The notes under the pieces were generated by a model. It saw only the letters and a list, made by a program, of their open reading frames with translations. It had not been told where the DNA came from and made no database searches. Position numbers and translations under genes: made by a program. DNA of 64,000 bases from Symsagittifera roscoffensis (lineage: Eukaryota > Xenacoelomorpha > Acoela > Convolutidae): positions 4,190,411 through 4,254,410 of the forward strand of contig NC_087064.1 in NCBI RefSeq assembly GCF_963678635.1, read 5' to 3'. Below, piece by piece: positions 34,413 through 47,287 of the stretch (position 1 is its first letter; every line of letters starts with the position of its first letter).

Positions 34413-36034
34413 CTTTTAACTTGGATATCACATATGGTGAAGGGTGGGGGATTGGTAGTCCTATCGTTACTCAAGCGATAAATGACCAAAAGTAACTGAA
34501 GATAAATAAGAAACCAAAGAAAAATATTGTAATTTCATGAAAAATAAAACTTAATATAACCGAAAAACCCGAAAACACTAAACAAAATTCAGTAGTGAAC
34601 ACCTTCCCAAACGAGATGCGATCCAATTTTTCTTTTTGTAGTTGTAAGATGTTTTCCTTGATATCTAACCCAATCGTTACGATCAACATTTTTTTTGTTC
34701 ATGTACTGTAGTTAATTTTTGTTAATTTTCAATCAATCTGGTAGGGTCAAGTGATTGAAGAAAAATACCTCTCTAATAGTGCAAGGAGCAGCAGGAAAGG
34801 TCGCAAGGAGAACAAAAATTGACTGCTGCGTATCCATTTTGAGTTTTCAAAAGTGATAGCACGGTAGTGAACCTCACCGAGGTTCGACTTTCCGAGTATA
34901 GCACTTTTTTTGGATACTGAAGGATTCCGGAGCGGTTGAGAAAATTATTGCTACTATTTATACTACCAGTATTAACTTTTTTTAAGCCAAATAGACCATC
35001 AACAGAACAACTTTAAGGTCCAAAAACTGATATTTTGATCCCTCACGAATGCAAACTTTGAGATTTCTCCTTTCTCCTTTTTTCAATGCGGTAAAAGTTG
35101 TTTAAATAATGAGTTAAATCATAATGGAGAAACCGGTTTAAATTAGTCTCAACATTCTAAGAAAGAAATAAGTGTCGCGTCCAATTTTTCGCAAAATTTG
35201 GAAAATCGAAATGCCAGCGAAAAACTTTTTTTTCGAAAATTTCGAGTTAAAGCGATAAAACTTGTTATCTGCATAATTTCCACTAGTTGAGCGACAGGTT
35301 TTAGAACCCGTTTTCCGATGATCTTGCTGATCTCAGAGAAGTTAAACTTAAAAGTTTTGATTATTTGGGTTCACCAACATGAATGGGTCCAAATTGTAAC
35401 ACTTTTGCATATTTTATCAGCCAAAAAACGTTTTTCATCATTTTCCTTTAAACTGCACTAGAAACGTGTACGCTTTTTGAGCTCAGATCAATAAATTTTT
35501 AGCCAAAGCGGCCAGGGCGGAAACTGTATTTATCGAAATTTTTTTGAGTTTAGACGAAAGACGTTTTGTTTTATAACTCAAGAAACAACGGATCAATCTA
35601 GCTGAATTCTAAACCATTAGATCAGAGGTTAAATCCGTTTTACCTGAAATAAGTTTTTTTAAAAGAAAAATTATCCATAGAAGAAACTATATAAACAAAT
35701 ATATTCGAAAAAGGCCGGTTTTGAAGGTAGACTCCTGGTTCATGGAAAAGTTTTGGAAAGCCTTTATACCACAAACAAATGGTAGCAATGGTTGAATAAG
35801 GCTTCTTTACATTGTTTTGAACGGTTAAGAAGGGTGAAAAACCTTTGAGCTAAGCAAATAAGACGAAAAGTAAGCCTGCTAATTGACCCCTTCCAGTTGG
35901 GGGAAAACCACAAAATAAACAACCTAATTTGGATCCGGAGGGTCCAAGATCAAAACAAACCCGTCCCAGTCAATTAATTTTACACATTAGACTTTTAGTA
36001 ACGTACTCTGCGGGGAATAAATTTTTCGAATGTA

Positions 36035-36345
36035 ATAGGAAAAAACCCCATTTCACGAATCCGGAAGGGTCTCATTTGGGATATCTCCTGATTTTGCGAA
36101 CGCGGAAGGGTCCCAGTTTCACCAATCCGGAAGGGTCTCATTTTCGCCAGTTCGAAAGCATCCCACCTTCGGCAATCCGGTCGGGTCCCAATTTTGCCAA
36201 TCGTTAATGGTCCCAATTTCACAATTCTAGAAGGGTGTTGATCCGGAATATTCCTTAACTTGCCAATACATAAGGTCCAAATATTACTAGCGTAACCAGA
36301 TGATCCCATTTTTGCCAATCCGCGAGGGTCTTTATTAGCCAATCT
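36035..36345 (+). repeat. degenerate ~25-bp minisatellite
   Basis: The motif caatccggaagggtctcatt recurs in altered form about every 25 bases (around 36058, 36102, 36127, 36151, 36175, 36199, 36224). Equivalent tracts are at 38577-38887 and 41118-41428. The 115-codon minus-strand ORF here is a repeat artefact. Confidence 0.75.
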
Positions 36346-36977
36346 GAAAAGGTCCTTAAATGCCGGTCCTCACAAATCCTTATGAGCCGACATAGAACGG
36401 AAAGGGTCAGAAAAGCAACTCTCATTGTATGTTGAACGAAAAAGTGGTCATAAAGAAGCAAAAAAAGGACATCTAAGAAAAATGAATTGATTTTTTAGGA
36501 CACATAGGAGGACCGAGAATGAACGACAAGGAACCATTGACTGCAATTGTAATATGTCATTAAATAAAAAAAAATAGAGAACAAAATACCACTAATACAA
36601 ATCCAAACCCGGAGACCCGCAACTTTGAGTCAAACCAATAATAGAAACATACTTCTGAAAAACCTCGGTTTGAAATCCGAAAGTTTTTTTTGGAGAAGTG
36701 GATAATTGAGAGTTTTAGTAAGACTAGCTCGGACAATCTCGAGGCGGATAAGCAAACTAAAAACTTTGGGTACAATAGAAGCCCACGTGAAAACTTTTTT
36801 TAATAGTATACCTCATAATAACGGTACAAGTATGAAAATAATTTCCGCCGTCTTGCATCAAAAAAACAAGCAAATTTTTTTCACACGCTTGAGCATCTAA
36901 CAAATAACTGTTTATTTTTTTTGTTTTGTTTTGTTTTGATTTAAATATAAAAAATCTTGCCAATTAAAATATAAAAG

Positions 36978-37395
36978 ATTTGCGCTTGTTAGAGCGAGTC
37001 AACGACGCTTGTTCTCCTAAAATTTTAGCTAGAAAGATATTGGAGGTGACCGAAACAAAAAAGCCAAAAATGACAATAAAGACTCTATTAAGACCCTATC
37101 TTGACCAAATATTCTGCGTCGCAAACGAAACGTTAAAAAAACAGGCCAAAACAGGCGTTTTGGGCACTTTTCAGAAAATTAAGACAAAAAATCACGTTTT
37201 TTGACGCGTCTTTCCCCTGCAAAGACCCGCCATCAGAAAAAAATTTGGGTCCGTCAGCCAATAGTGGATTTCTTAAATAGTACAAAGAGGGGTCTTTTTG
37301 AGCCGGCAGAGTTCGAATCCCTAAGGGGAGTAGCCTCAACCTGGGGAGTAGTCAAACTGCGGTACAATGGTACAGTTATTTCTGAGACTCTTGTT
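36978..37395 (+). repeat. B-family repeat inside array unit 1
   Basis: Contains cttgaccaaatattctgcg, aaaacaggccaaaacaggcg, ccgtcagccaatagtggatt and gagttcgaatccctaagg (B-box-like). Repeated at 39519-39936 in unit 2. Confidence 0.6.
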
Positions 37396-37755
37396 CGGGA
37401 AATCTAACCAGAAATCCCCTCACAATTGGGTGCGAAGGAGTTGTGGTACCGATATAAGAGACATTTATGTCAAAACGAAAGAGCAACTGAGGCCGATATG
37501 TTCGAGAAAATTTGGTGTTTGGCGGCACTGATTCGGTGACCAATGAGGATTTCTCGTTTTTGTGGATGATCAAAGCAGAGAAACGCTGTATTTCAAAATT
37601 CAACGGTATAATCTGCCACGACCAATTGTGCATTCTGATGAATGGCGTGCAGACAATTAGATCGATGAAATTCCAGTTGTACCACGGTACTAAAATAAAT
37701 CAATCTATCTGGTTCCTTGACCGCTGAACTGGTGTACACAAGAGTGTACACACAG

Positions 37756-40296
37756 ATGTTTTCCTTGATATCTAACCCAATCGTTACGATCAACATTTTT
37801 TTTGTTCATGTACCGTAATTAATTTTTGTTAATTTCCAATCAATCTGGTAGGGTCAAGTGATTGAAGAAAAAGACCTATCTAATAGTGCAAGGAGCAGCA
37901 GGAAAGGTCGCAAGGAGAACAAAAATCGACTGCTGCGGATCCATTTTGAGTTTTCTATTTTTTTGGTACAGTAATTAAAGATTTCAATCTTTGGGGGCAC
38001 GAAAGTGATAGCACTGTAGTGAACCTCACCGAGGTTCGACTTTCCGAGTATAGCACTTTTTTTGGATACTGAAGGATTCCGGAGCGGTTGAAAAAATTAT
38101 AACTACTATTTATACTACCTGTAATTATTTTTTTAAGCCAAATAGACCATCAACAGAACAACCTTTAGGTCCAAAAACTAATATTTTGATCCCTCACGAA
38201 TGCAAACTTTGAGATTTCTCCTTTCTCCTTTTTTTAATGCGGTAAAAATTGTTTAAATAATGAGTTAAATTATAATGGAGAAACTGGTTTAAATTAGTCC
38301 CAACATTCTAAAAAAGAAATAAGTGTCGCGTCCAAGTTTTCGCAAAATTTGGAAAATCGAAAAGCCAGCGAAAAACTTTTTTTCGAAAATTTCGAGTTAA
38401 AGCGATAAAACTTGTTATCTGCATAATATCCACTAGTTGAGCGACAGGTTTTAGAACCCGTTTTCCGATGATCTTGCTGATCTCAGAGAATTTAATCAAA
38501 CCCGTCCCAGTCAATTAATTTTACACATTAGACTTTTAGTAACGTACTCCGCGGGGAATAAATTTTTCGAATGTAATAAGAAAAAACCCCATTTCACGAA
38601 TCCGGAAGGGTCTCATTTGGGATATCTCCTGATTTTGCGAACGCGGAAGGCTCCCAGTTTCACCAATCCGGAAGGGTCTCATTTTTGCCAGTTCGAAAGC
38701 GTCCCACTTTCGGCAATCCGGACGTGTCTCATTTTTGCCAATCGTTAATGGTCCCAATTTCACAATTCTAGAAGGGTGTTGATCCGGAATATTCCTTAAC
38801 TTGCCAATACATAAGGTCCAAATGTTACAAACGTAACCAGAAGATCCCATTCTTAACAATCCGCGAGGGTCTTTATTAGCCAATCTGAAAAGGTCCTTAA
38901 ATACCGGTCGTTAAAAATCCTTATGAGCCGACATAGAACGGAAAGGGTCAGAAAAGCAACTCTCATTGTATGTTGAACGAAAAAGTTGCCATAAAAAAGC
39001 AAAAAAGGACATCTCAGAAAAATGAATTGATTTTTTAGGTTACAAAGGAGGACCGAGAATGAACGACAAGGAACCATTGACTGCAATTGTAATATGTCAT
39101 TAAATAAAAAAAAATAGAGAACAAAATACCACTAATACAAATCCAAACCCGGAGACCCGCAACTTTGAGTCAAACCAATAATAGAAACATACTTCTGAAA
39201 AACCTCGGTTTGAAATCCGAAAGTTTTTTTTTGGAGAAGTGGATAATTGAGAGTCTTAGTAAGACTAGCTCGGACAATCTCGAGGCGGATAAGCAAACTA
39301 AAAACTTTGGGTACAATAGAAGCCCACGTGAAAACTTTTTTTAATAGTATACCTCATAATAACGGTACAAGTATGAAAATAATTTCCGCCGTCTTGCATC
39401 AAAAAAACAAGCAAATTTTTTTCACACGCTTGAGCATCTAACAAATAACTGTTTATTTTTTTTGTTTTGTTTTGTTTTGATTTAAATATAAAAAATCTTG
39501 CCAATTAAAATATAAAAAATTTGCGCTTGTTAGAGCGAGTCAACGACGCTTGTTCTCCTAAAATTTTAGCTAGAAAGATATTGGAGGTGACCGAAACAAA
39601 AAAGCCAAAAATGACAATAAAGACTCTATTAAGACCCTATCTTGACCAAATATTCTGCGTCGCAAACGAAACGTTAAAAAAACAGGCCAAAACAGGCGTT
39701 TTGGGCACTTTTCAGAAAATTAAGGCAAAAAATCACGTTTTTTGACGCGTCTTTCCCCTGCAAAGACCCGCCATCAGAAAAAAATTTGGGTCCGTCAGCC
39801 AATAGTGGATTTCTTAAATAGTACAAAGAGGGGTCTTTTTGAGCCGGCAGAGTTCGAATCCCTAAGGGGAGTAGCCTCAACCTGGGGAGTAGTCAAACTG
39901 CGGTACAATGGTACAGTTATTTCTGAGACTCTTGTTCGGGAAATCTAACCAGAAATCCCCTCACAATTGGGTGCGAAGGAGTTGTGGTACCGATATAAGA
40001 GACATTTATGTCAAAACGAAAGAGCAACTGAGGCCGATATGTTCGAGAAAATTTGGTGTTTGGCGGCACTGATTCGGTGACCAATGAGGATTTCTCGTTT
40101 TTGTGGATGATCAAAGCAGAGAAACGCTGTATTTCAAAATTCAACGGTATAATCTGCCACGACCAATTGTGCATTCTGATGAATGGCGTGCAGACAATTA
40201 GATCGATGAAATTCCAGTTGTACCACGGTACTAAAATAAATCAATCTATCTGGTTCCTAGACCGCTGAACTGGTGTACACAAGAGTGTACACACAG
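37756..40296. repeat. tandem array unit 2 (2,541 bp)
   Basis: Unit 2 starts at the same gatgttttccttg and is followed exactly 2,541 bp later by unit 3. Its ORFs reappear in unit 3 at the same spacing with the same translations, so the two are nearly identical. Confidence 0.95.
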
Positions 40297-41876
40297 ATGT
40301 TTTCCTTGATATCTAACCCAATCGTTACGATCAACATTTTTTTTGTTCATGTACCGTAATTAATTTTTGTTAATTTCCAATCAATCTGGTAGGGTCAAGT
40401 GATTGAAGAAAAAGACCTATCTAATAGTGCAAGGAGCAGCAGGAAAGGTCGCAAGGAGAACAAAAATCGACTGCTGCGGATCCATTTTGAGTTTTCTATT
40501 TTTTTGGTACAGTAATTAAAGATTTCAATCTTTGGGGGCACGAAAGTGATAGCACTGTAGTGAACCTCACCGAGGTTCGACTTTCCGAGTATAGCACTTT
40601 TTTTGGATACTGAAGGATTCCGGAGCGGTTGAAAAAATTATAACTACTATTTATACTACCTGTAATTATTTTTTTAAGCCAAATAGACCATCAACAGAAC
40701 AACCTTTAGGTCCAAAAACTAATATTTTGATCCCTCACGAATGCAAACTTTGAGATTTCTCCTTTCTCCTTTTTTTAATGCGGTAAAAATTGTTTAAATA
40801 ATGAGTTAAATTATAATGGAGAAACTGGTTTAAATTAGTCCCAACATTCTAAAAAAGAAATAAGTGTCGCGTCCAAGTTTTCGCAAAATTTGGAAAATCG
40901 AAAAGCCAGCGAAAAACTTTTTTTCGAAAATTTCGAGTTAAAGCGATAAAACTTGTTATCTGCATAATATCCACTAGTTGAGCGACAGGTTTTAGAACCC
41001 GTTTTCCGATGATCTTGCTGATCTCAGAGAATTTAATCAAACCCGTCCCAGTCAATTAATTTTACACATTAGACTTTTAGTAACGTACTCCGCGGGGAAT
41101 AAATTTTTCGAATGTAATAAGAAAAAACCCCATTTCACGAATCCGGAAGGGTCTCATTTGGGATATCTCCTGATTTTGCGAACGCGGAAGGCTCCCAGTT
41201 TCACCAATCCGGAAGGGTCTCATTTTTGCCAGTTCGAAAGCGTCCCACTTTCGGCAATCCGGACGTGTCTCATTTTTGCCAATCGTTAATGGTCCCAATT
41301 TCACAATTCTAGAAGGGTGTTGATCCGGAATATTCCTTAACTTGCCAATACATAAGGTCCAAATGTTACAAACGTAACCAGAAGATCCCATTCTTAACAA
41401 TCCGCGAGGGTCTTTATTAGCCAATCTGAAAAGGTCCTTAAATACCGGTCGTTAAAAATCCTTATGAGCCGACATAGAACGGAAAGGGTCAGAAAAGCAA
41501 CTCTCATTGTATGTTGAACGAAAAAGTTGCCATAAAAAAGCAAAAAAGGACATCTCAGAAAAATGAATTGATTTTTTAGGTTACAAAGGAGGACCGAGAA
41601 TGAACGACAAGGAACCATTGACTGCAATTGTAATATGTCATTAAATAAAAAAAGAGAGAACAAAATACCACTAATACAAATCCAAACCCGGAGATCCGCA
41701 ACTTTAAATCAAACCAATAATAGAAACATAGTTCTGAAAAACCTCGGTTTGAAATTCGAAAGTTTTTTTGGAGAAGTGGATAATTGAGAGTTTTAGTAAG
41801 ACTAGCTCGGACAATCTCGAGGCGGATAAGTAAAACTAAACACTTTGGGTACAATAGAAGCCCACGTGAAAAACAG
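40297..41876. repeat. tandem array unit 3, truncated
   Basis: Follows unit 2 through about 41876 (gcccacgtgaaaa), then breaks off into unrelated sequence. A displaced piece of the missing part (tatacctcacaataacggta to gttttgttttgttttgattt) occurs at 42700-42840. Confidence 0.9.
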
Positions 41877-42300
41877 ATAAATGCCTTCAAGAAAAAAAGG
41901 TTATGATTAGAAACACGTTCGAATATCAAACTGCGACTGATCTCAACGCACATGCTTTTTTCTTCCTTTCTTCTTTTCAAACTGAATTATTTTTTTTACT
42001 ATTTGGATAGTGAGCTTACTATCTTTTAATTATACTCACATCAAACAGCTGTGCTAGCTTTTCGTTCGACAATCCATTCATCACGGCTGAGCATAATTTG
42101 GAAATACGCTGTAATGAGGTAATTTTTCTAGTTTCGTGGTCACTTGAAAGTTTTTATCACTTGTTATGAAAGCAGTGGAGCTTCGCTAGACTAATTCGGT
42201 GAGTGAGCAACGACTAGTGATAGGCTATTATGATTTTAGACAAGTTGAGGATACCTAAACTGGGTGATAGCACTGGGAAGTTCCTACCAAAACAAGATAG
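41877..42300. other. non-coding spacer after array
   Basis: No repeat of the array continues here and no feature is supported. Confidence 0.4.
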
Positions 42301-42525
42301 GTAATATGTGGCAAAAATCAGAAGGCTCGGAAAAATGGGAAGGTTTCAGGAGATATCGTTGAAACCAGGAGACAGAAGGTCTCTGAGGACAAAGAGAAAC
42401 GAGTAACACTGAAAAAAGTGACACACCGGATTCCAGTTTATAATGTCAATCAGGAACAGCTTGGAAGCGAGAAGAACGGGACGAGGCTAGTGATCAGTGA
42501 TCGTGCTCCAGTAGAACAGAGATAG
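42301..42525 (+). CDS. unrecognised open frame (candidate exon)
   Basis: 74 codons open without ATG, ending TAG at 42523-42525: DIVETRRQKVSEDKEKRVTL, KKVTHRIPVYNVNQEQLGSE, KNGTRLVISDRAPVEQR. The acceptor tttcag at 42344-42349 suggests the coding exon starts at 42350; ag|gtaata at 42301 could even bound a 49-base intron. Charged, retroelement-polyprotein-like; no family recognised. Confidence 0.3.
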   Translation, partial: VICGKNQKARKNGKVSGDIVETRRQKVSEDKEKRVTLKKVTHRIPVYNVNQEQLGSEKNGTRLVISDRAPVEQR

Positions 42526-42840
42526 GACTTTGAAACTTGCTTTCATATCTGGTCATATAACCATTTTGTATATCGATTAAGAATAGAAACTTATTTAGGC
42601 CCCTTAAACTTGTTTTTCCATAAATTAAGCTTCTTTGTAAGAAGTTAGCAATTTTTTTCAAGTGCAGTAATATGCAGTGGGATCTCTTCAACTTTTTTTT
42701 ATAGTATACCTCACAATAACGGTACAAGTATGAAAATAATTTCCGCTGTCTTGCATCAAAAAAACAAACAAATTTTTTTCACACGCTTGAGCATCTAACA
42801 AATAACTGTTTATTTTTTTTGTTTTGTTTTGTTTTGATTT
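42515..42840 (+). repeat. I-family repeat, copy 1
   Basis: Contains cattttgtatatcgattaag, gcagtaatatgcagtgggat and aacggtacaagtatgaaaat. Two further copies follow the cystine-knot-like exon and its duplicate (52240-52640, 52935-53400). Confidence 0.75.
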
Positions 42841-42842
42841 AA

Positions 42843-42870
42843 ATATATATATACATACATACATACATAC

Positions 42871-42927
<57 letters not shown>
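42843..42927 (+). repeat. (TA)n / (CATA)n microsatellite
   Basis: Tracts of tata, then five cata units, then about 30 ta units. Confidence 0.98.
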
Positions 42928-42929
<2 letters not shown>

Positions 42930-42999
42930 TTTTTATATAAATACATATATCTATAAATTTTTAAGTTGTCCTTATAGCCAATTATGCTTGTTGACATTC

Positions 43000-43940
43000 G
43001 GGACACCAGACGAGCCGCAAAAACGTTCACTTACGACCGAAAAGATTGTCGACTGTTTGTTATGTGAACAAGTTACCTTTTTAAGACTATCGCATGACTC
43101 AATTATCCTATTTCATAGAAATAGTGCTTGACTCATGACTGAGAATGACATTTATAGTAGCTATATCTGGATGGATAATGGCTTCCCAAAAAATGGCTTT
43201 GTGCAGTAGAAAGATTCAATCTGGAAAATGGGCACATCTTACAAAAATGACTTTTTCTAATATTGCCTCGTGAAGTTTGCCGAGAGCTCTTTTTTCAGTT
43301 CACATGAACCCTTATTGAAAAACCTGTCTGTTTTTTGATGTTCAGACTAGGTTTTACCAAAAATTTTGTGTCTGCAGATGGATATCGTATAACAGAACAA
43401 TCTACAAGCTATGGGACTTTTAAGAAAACCAGCTGTCATTTAAAGCAGCCGAAAAACGTAACTGTTATTGAAATAAAAAAGTAACAATTATGAAGCAGTT
43501 ACAAAAGTTATACGAGTTTCATTATTATGACGTAAATTTTAGTCTGTATTTTATCCCCTTGGTCTGATCATACTTCTGTTGGTTTATATACAATCTTGTA
43601 GTGTAGTGAAGGCATGCTCGCTTGGCAACCCAAAAGTTTCGAGAACGATACCCAAACGCTGTCAACTTCATTTGTAATATTGATCTGAATATAAACTTGA
43701 CTGATCGTATCAGCTTAAAAATCCGAGTGCTCCAACTGCACAAAAACTGGTCTTGAATTGGTCTCAAAATTTTGATTAATGAAATGACGCTGAAATTTTG
43801 ATTATGTGTCAAGTCTTGGGTCGTGTATGGAAATAATAAGAGGACTTAGCTTGCCTCAGTTCATTTTAGAACGGTTTTGTGGTGCTGGATATTTTTCCAT
43901 GAGGAATCAAATTAAAAAACGAATAGTTCAGCAAGAATCC
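43000..43940. other. non-coding, nothing recognised
   Basis: AT-rich. A 95-codon minus ORF (43525-43812) has no supporting feature. Confidence 0.4.
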
Positions 43941-43944
43941 TGCC

Positions 43945-43945
<1 letters not shown>

Positions 43946-43974
<29 letters not shown>
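43946..43974 (+). repeat. (GT)n microsatellite
   Basis: About 14 gt units directly before the candidate acceptor at 43984. Confidence 0.98.
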
Positions 43975-43977
<3 letters not shown>

Positions 43978-43984
43978 CAATTAG

Positions 43985-44061
43985 TGCTGTGTGAACTCGG
44001 CGGGAACTACGAAGATCCAGGAAGCGATGCAACATTGGATATCAATTCGCTTGAAAATTTG
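43985..44061 (+). CDS. candidate exon of a plus-strand gene
   Basis: After the acceptor acaattag the frame reads LCELGGNYEDPGSDATLDIN then SLENL before a donor-like ttg|gttgaa; GC is locally high. The Cys-x5-NY-x-D-P-G pattern is loosely reminiscent of the segment ahead of the cystine knot in Spätzle-like proteins. That resemblance is weak and the exon is unproven. Confidence 0.25.
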
Positions 44062-44279
44062 GTTGAACAAAAATCTTTTTATTCCTTGTTAATAAAAAAC
44101 ACCATTTTTGAAACTATTTTTGAAATTATTTTTCAGGACAATATATTTTGACAGACAGAAGAAAGAGACAAAACTTTGTTTCCGCAGAAATTAAATCAAA
44201 TAAGTTGTAATTCTATTCGCTGTTGCGTTTTGTACAATAGGTTTGAAGAAGCTGAAAAAATTAATATATCTATATATAC

Positions 44280-44590
44280 ATAAACAAACAAGACTGCAAA
44301 CACCCTGATTGTTCCGACTGCGCTTTTATTGGTATTCGTCCCGAATAGTTTTTGTTGAAATAAGTATTCGAAAAAGTATTAATTGAAGGCTGATCATTTT
44401 AAAAAGGAAGTTTTACAATTTCAGTCGTGTATGGAATTAGCAAAAACAATCAGCTGCCTCAACTCAAATTGGAACTATTTTGTATGAGTGACCCCCCCGA
44501 GGGACCAGCGTTTTATAAATTGGTCTGAATAAAAAACAACCTAGCATATATATTCTTCACTTTCTTCGAAAGTCGGAATAAAAACAAATT
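44280..44590. mobile_element. E-family remnant next to gene copy 2
   Basis: The outer tip (caagactgcaaacaccctga, ttgttccgactgcgctttta) and an inner-arm end (cactttcttcgaaagtcgga) are present with most of the arm lost. The inner-arm end also borders copy 3 at 57650-57680. Confidence 0.45.
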
Positions 44591-44592
44591 AA

Positions 44593-44785
44593 TCAGTCAA
44601 AAGTAGGTCTTTCAAAATAGCCATTGAACAATCTCCAACACCAGGCACTCCATTCTCCAGTTTTCTGATCCATCGCTGCAGATCCAGGGTTGGTCAGCGC
44701 AAATAACGTTTTTCTTGAACCATTTGAAGGTCAAAAAGTCTCCAGGATTTTCGAAGGGTATTTCTGACGACCATTGGTGTCCTAC
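44593..44785 (-). pseudogene. secreted-protein family copy 2, terminal exon (frameshifted)
   Basis: Aligns with the copy 3 terminal exon: VGHQWSSEIPFENPGDF, LTFKWFKKNVICADQPWICS, DGSEN. It then lacks five bases relative to copy 3, so the frame shifts to an early stop at 44612-44614 and the conserved ...WFWRLFNGYFERP end is lost. Confidence 0.7.
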
Positions 44786-45307
44786 CTCAAAGAATCAAAG
44801 AACAATTTCAAAGGGACATCAACTTTTCAGATTCATTTTCAATTTTAAAAAAATGAAAACTTTGTGTTGTTAAAACACACGATCCAACAAGTATTATATG
44901 TTGAATATTTTTTCGAATAAATGATTGCAAAATGAATTAATACTTCCGCTATATATGTGCAGTTGGTTATGTCAGCTCAGAACAAAACTAATCTTTTCTT
45001 TCCTCTAATCTGTCTCAATGTAAATTGAGGAAAGCTGTAATTGATGAAGCAAACAATATTGATGAAACAAGTAAAATAATCTAAATTCAAATTGAGTCAA
45101 TTTTTTCTTACAATTGTTTTTAAAAAGAAGATTTTCAATAAAAAAACAAAACAAAAAAATGGTCTAGATTTTTACGTTTTCTACAGAACTTGCATCAAAA
45201 TTATTTACCTAAAAACCGCCAAAGTCAGTCAAAATACGCAAGGTTTTTCTTGGCACAAATAGTCTTGTTTTAGGCAAAGCAAAGAATTCTTCTTGAAATT
45301 GATTCAC

Positions 45308-45767
45308 CTTTAGCTGATACGGGATCCCAGTGCGTTGATCAGGCAATCCAAATCGGTCATTTACTCGTTGTAAATCGCCGATTCCGTAACCAAGTTTAAT
45401 AATTACATTGACTTCACATGGCACCGAGTAATAAGCCATCAAATAATTCAGACTTTTATTTGCCTGGCTGTAATCAGTTAGTTTATCAAAGTACTCTTTT
45501 GGATTTAATAACGCATTTTTGAATCCCAACGTAAAATAGTTGCAATACTGGTTAAAAAATCCATTTTTGATTGAGAAAAGGTTGTGCTGCATACGAAGTG
45601 GCTCCGAAATTCTCCCACATTCTTGACGAGCCAAACGTTTAATAGTGTACAGAGTCTCAACTGCTCTGTCGGTGATTCGCCATTGGCGGTTTTCTAATCT
45701 GAGCAAGAATCCTGGGTTTGAAGGCTCCCCTTGGCCCAAAACAAAAGATTGCAAGCAGTAATAGCGA
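45308..45767 (-). CDS. secreted-protein family copy 2, core exon
   Basis: The acceptor actttttttag precedes 45767 and the donor aag|gtgaat follows 45308. Open, with a five-codon insertion after LLRLEN (RQWRI...) relative to copies 1 and 3. Conserved YCLQSFVLGQGEPSNPGF, QYCNYFTLGFKNALLNPK and KLGYGIGDLQRVNDRFGL. The exon itself is intact but the gene copy is damaged elsewhere. Confidence 0.65.
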
Positions 45768-45873
45768 CTAAAAAAGTTCAATTTCAAACAACGCTCCTGA
45801 TTGATTTGCGTCAAAAAACATACTCATAACATCAATGAATTTATCTGAGTTTTTATATTTCGCTTCAAAAGCG

Positions 45874-46212
45874 TATGAGACCAAATTGATTTTTGGAGCT
45901 CTCCCAACGCACTAATGAATCCCTGTTTTTGGCCAAACTTTCTACGCCGCATGCAAAATTTGGACATTTTTTGCGCCGCATGCATTTTTAGGCACTTTTT
46001 GGAAAATTATGAATAAAAAAGTATTACATTTTATCGACCCGCGCTCCCTCCTCAAAGTTAGTATAAATTGGAGCTTTTAGAAATTTTTGTGAGGTCCGTC
46101 ACAAAAAACAGATATTTCAAAATAGTACAAAAGATGCACCCTTTGGGTCGGCAGGTGGTCGAATCCCTGAAGGGAGTACGTCCACCCCCCCCCCCCCCCA
46201 CCTAATCTGCAC
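45874..46212 (+). repeat. B-family repeat in gene copy 2
   Basis: Contains ccaaattgatttttggagct, gtccgtcacaaaaaacagat and gtcggcaggtggtcgaatcc followed by a C-run. It sits where copies 1 and 3 carry exon d, which is missing in copy 2. Confidence 0.6.
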
Positions 46213-47287
46213 CTGATCTTGGGTGCATCAACTTGAGATTTTTTGAAAAAACTTACAGAAATTTTGAAGCGACTAGGATCTTTTTAAGCTTCCATTATAC
46301 TATCTGCATCTTTTACTGAGCTCAAAGGTCTATTAAACGGATTTGTATGGCTATGTTGTTGATGTAGGCTGTTGAGTGCCTAATAAAATTGAACGTTTTG
46401 AAAAATCATTTTTATCTCTAAAAAAACCATCTAATCAAACATAAAAAATACAATTTCTAATTGATCTTATTATTCTATTGAAAGAGCATACTATTTTTAG
46501 CAAAATATTTATAAAATTTCTCAAAAAACTTGTAACTTTTTTTGTAGGAGAAAAAATTACCATAGTAAATTTGAACTCATGGACCCCATATTTCAAACAA
46601 TTCAAAGCAATGTTCTGTTCAAAGTATTGAAGAAAAAATCACTCCGAGCATAAAACCTAATCCAGTCTGTTGATTTCGAATTTTTACTTTTTAAAAATTA
46701 ATTGTGAAAACATATACAGCGTTCCTTGGGTTCAAGAAAAATTCTTGGTCAATTAAGTGCTTCGAGGATTATTTCTTTTGCTCAGACAAAAAATTGCATT
46801 GACAAAGAATCTCGCAACTATATATAACGAAACATCTCAAAAAAAAAATTAATAAGTTTTTATGCATTGACTTATTTATTTTAGTGACCTTCAAAAATTT
46901 TTTCAAAAAATTTCAGTAACTTCAATAAATTCAATCTTCGAAAAAAATCAGTACCTGTTCTGGAAACTATCTGTTCGCGTTTGGCTCTACTGTAGATACC
47001 ACACCCGTTTCGACTATCATACAAAAATTTCTCCGCCTTAAAATTTTTTCATAAAATTTGAATAAATTTTGCGCTATCTTACAACTTTCTTATAAGAAAA
47101 ATTCTAAGATAGTAATTTTTTCTCAAACTTCAACAATTTTGCTGAAACTATTTCAAAAGTGTTTCAATACCCTGATAACAGATAAAATAAAGTTTGGAAC
47201 ATGTTTATTTTTTTCCAATTTTATGCATGTAAAAATTTTAAGATAGTGGTTAAAAAGATGCATTTTGAACAAAAGGTTGCAAGATAA
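46213..47287. other. non-coding, copy 2 specific
   Basis: No match to copies 1 or 3 and no supported ORF. Confidence 0.4.

Larger units (their letters stand above)
34649..37755. repeat. tandem array unit 1 (3.1 kb)
   Basis: Starts gatgttttccttgatatcta. Contains a hairpin gaacctcaccgaggttc, a ~25-bp minisatellite (36035-36345) and a B-family copy (36978-37395). It differs from units 2 and 3 by an extra ~600 bp at 35345-35948 and by lacking a ~50-bp segment after gagttttc at 34849. Numerous short ORFs are shadows. Confidence 0.9.

Noticed and set aside
36706..36900. Plus ORF repeated at 39247 with a basic RLARTISRRISKL start
   Set aside because: Identical because the array units are near-identical; changed in unit 3 and without coding signs.
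35995..41424. 115-codon minus ORFs with repeated RPFRIGE motifs (three places)
   Set aside because: They follow the ~25-bp minisatellite in the 2,541-bp array, have no start context and are repeated only because the array is.
42839..43030. ORF encoding an (IY)n tract
   Set aside because: Translation of the (TA)n microsatellite.
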